Shown: piece by piece, positions 62,789 to 64,000 of the stretch
Layout of the letters: each line of letters opens with the position of its first letter
Position numbering within the stretch: position 1 is the first letter of the stretch
Assembly: GCF_008312895.1 (NCBI RefSeq)
Contig: NZ_VSSP01000001.1
Location: 372,001 to 436,000 of the forward strand
Length of the DNA stretch: 64,000 nucleotides
Source: Luteimonas suaedae
GTDB taxonomy: Bacteria > Pseudomonadota > Gammaproteobacteria > Xanthomonadales > Xanthomonadaceae
Direction: 5' to 3'
Made by a program: the position numbers and the translations under genes
The notes under the pieces: model-generated
Database searches by the model: none
What the model was told of the DNA's origin: nothing
What the model saw: only the letters and a program-made list of their open reading frames with translations

Positions 62789-64000
62789 TTGATCAAGCCG
62801 CGTACCCCGCCGGGGGTCATGGAACTGCTGCCGCGCGACCAGATCGCGTTCCAGCGCATGCTCGATACCATCCGTCGCACCTTCGAGGCATTCGGCTTCC
62901 TGCCGGTGGAGACGCCGGTGTTCGAGCTGTCCGACGTGTTGTTGACCAAGTCCGGCGGCGAGACCGAGCGGCAGGTGTATTTCGTGCAGTCCACCGGCGC
63001 CCTGGAGAAGCAAAGTGAAGGCCTGCCGGAACTGGCGCTGCGCTTCGACCTGACCGTGCCGCTGGCGCGCTACGTGGCCGAGCACGAGCGCGAACTGGCG
63101 TTCCCGTTCCGCCGCTACCAGATGCAGCGCGTGTACCGCGGTGAACGCGCGCAGCGCGGGCGTTTCCGCGAGTTCTACCAGTGCGACATCGACGTGATCG
63201 GCAAGGACACGCTATCGCCGCGCTATGACGCCGAGATCCCGGCGGTGATCCACGCCGTGTTCAAGGCGCTGGGCATCGGCGACTTCACCATCCAGATGAA
63301 CCACCGCAAGCTGCTGCGCGGGTTCTTCGAGGGGCTCGGCATCGAAGGCGCGCGCCAGGACCTGGTGCTGCGGGAGCTGGACAAACTCGACAAGCGCGGC
63401 GCCGATGCGGTGCGCGATACCCTGCTCGGGGAGGGTTTCGATCTCGCGCCGGAGGCGGCCGACCGGCTGCTGGCGTTCTCGCGAATACGTTCGCGCGACC
63501 ACGGCGATGCGCTGGCCAAACTCGCCGAACTGGGCCCCGGGACGCCGTCGTTCGAGCAGGGCCGCGACGAGCTGCGCGCGGCACTCGAGCGCCTGCGCGC
63601 GATGGGCGTGCCGGAGTCCGACTACGCCATCAACCTCTCGATCGCGCGCGGGCTCGACTATTACACCGGCATGGTCTACGAGACCGTACTGGACGCGCAC
63701 CCGCAGATCGGCTCGATCTGCTCCGGCGGCCGCTACGATGATCTCGCCGGCCACTACACGAAGTCGAAGTTGCCCGGCGTCGGCATCTCGATCGGCCTGA
63801 CCCGGCTGTTCTGGCAGCTGCGCGAGGCCGGCCTGGTCGACACCGCCGACAGCTCGGTCGACGTGCTGGTGGCGTTGCTCGACGATGCCGGTCTCGACCA
63901 TGCGCTGGCGCTGTCGCAGCGACTGCGCGCCGCCGGGCTCAACGTCGAAACCCAGCTCGAGCCGCGCAAGCTGGCCAAGCAGCTGCAGTACGCCGATCGC
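62789..64000 (+). CDS. hisS: Histidyl-tRNA synthetase, N-terminal part (3' end outside window)
   Basis: 404 codons are present and the frame is open at the right edge. It starts with TTG ([15 protein letters not shown]), CCGGAG lying 7-12 bases before; the next ATG would remove the conserved first residues. Class II motifs: [16 protein letters not shown] (motif 1/2 region), [28 protein letters not shown] (motif 2), [13 protein letters not shown] and CSGGRYDDL (histidine-specific), and [10 protein letters not shown] (motif 3). The anticodon-binding domain has begun at the window end. The 220 bases between tRNA-Pro and this gene hold nothing recognisable. Confidence 0.95.
   Translation, partial: MIKPRTPPGVMELLPRDQIAFQRMLDTIRRTFEAFGFLPVETPVFELSDVLLTKSGGETERQVYFVQSTGALEKQSEGLPELALRFDLTVPLARYVAEHERELAFPFRRYQMQRVYRGERAQRGRFREFYQCDIDVIGKDTLSPRYDAEIPAVIHAVFKALGIGDFTIQMNHRKLLRGFFEGLGIEGARQDLVLRELDKLDKRGADAVRDTLLGEGFDLAPEAADRLLAFSRIRSRDHGDALAKLAELGPGTPSFEQGRDELRAALERLRAMGVPESDYAINLSIARGLDYYTGMVYETVLDAHPQIGSICSGGRYDDLAGHYTKSKLPGVGISIGLTRLFWQLREAGLVDTADSSVDVLVALLDDAGLDHALALSQRLRAAGLNVETQLEPRKLAKQLQYADR

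Overview
The window is about 64 kb of high-GC chromosomal DNA that reads as a member of the Xanthomonadaceae (Lysobacter/Luteimonas-like; the genus is an inference). The arguments are an arginine operon of the Xanthomonas type (N-acetylornithine carbamoyltransferase, argG, acetylcitrulline deacetylase, fused N-acetylglutamate synthase/kinase, argC, argH, proB), a degenerate FimX-type REC-PAS-GGDEF-EAL protein, a DksA-like protein with a long Lys/Ala/Pro tail, TonB-dependent carbohydrate uptake, and dense short intergenic palindromes. There is no phage, plasmid, insertion sequence, rRNA operon or CRISPR array.

Layout. 1-2.3 kb: end of a GGDEF-EAL phosphodiesterase, an AT-richer orphan exported protein and tRNA-Ala(CGC). 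2.4-22.2 kb: a carbohydrate-utilisation locus: sugar-dehydrogenase-like SDR, TonB-dependent receptor, MFS transporter, esterase, a beta-rich exported protein, a GH106 rhamnosidase-like enzyme, a 957-residue exported protein of unknown activity, a DapA-like enzyme, an enolase-superfamily dehydratase, a GntR/FadR-type regulator, a mutarotase-like protein, and a DgoA-like aldolase with a DgoK-like kinase. Together these look like a De Ley-Doudoroff (galactonate) route fed by a Rha/Gal-containing glycan. Two AT-rich intergenic regions 16 kb apart share a motif that is probably the GntR operator.

22.2-46.8 kb: housekeeping and envelope genes: RNase D, an FGE-like lipoprotein, M48 protease, two PhbB-type reductases around phaR, gluQ, htpX, fimX-like, epmB/efp (divergent), an MtaD-type deaminase, ubiG-gph/mupP, folE2 (TTG start), an M23 peptidase with pyrC and yidD, DksA-like, sufE and cysS.

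46.8-56.6 kb: the arginine/proline operon. Its leader looks like a transcription attenuator: a short Arg-rich ORF whose last codons overlap a GCTGGG sequence that can compete for the 5' arm of a Rho-independent terminator. 56.6-62.3 kb: pgaABCD for poly-beta-1,6-N-acetylglucosamine export, with a perfect CRP/Clp palindrome just upstream of pgaA. 62.5-64 kb: tRNA-Pro(CGG) and the first 404 codons of hisS (TTG start), running off the window.

Several families of inverted repeats occupy most non-overlapping gaps. In folE2, the M23 gene, argG, argH and the deaminase gene they supply the last codons or the stop codon, and in argG the first codons too. Every real gap inside the arginine operon carries such an element. 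Limits: functions come from motif recognition by eye, not from database searches; substrate assignments in the sugar locus are inferences.
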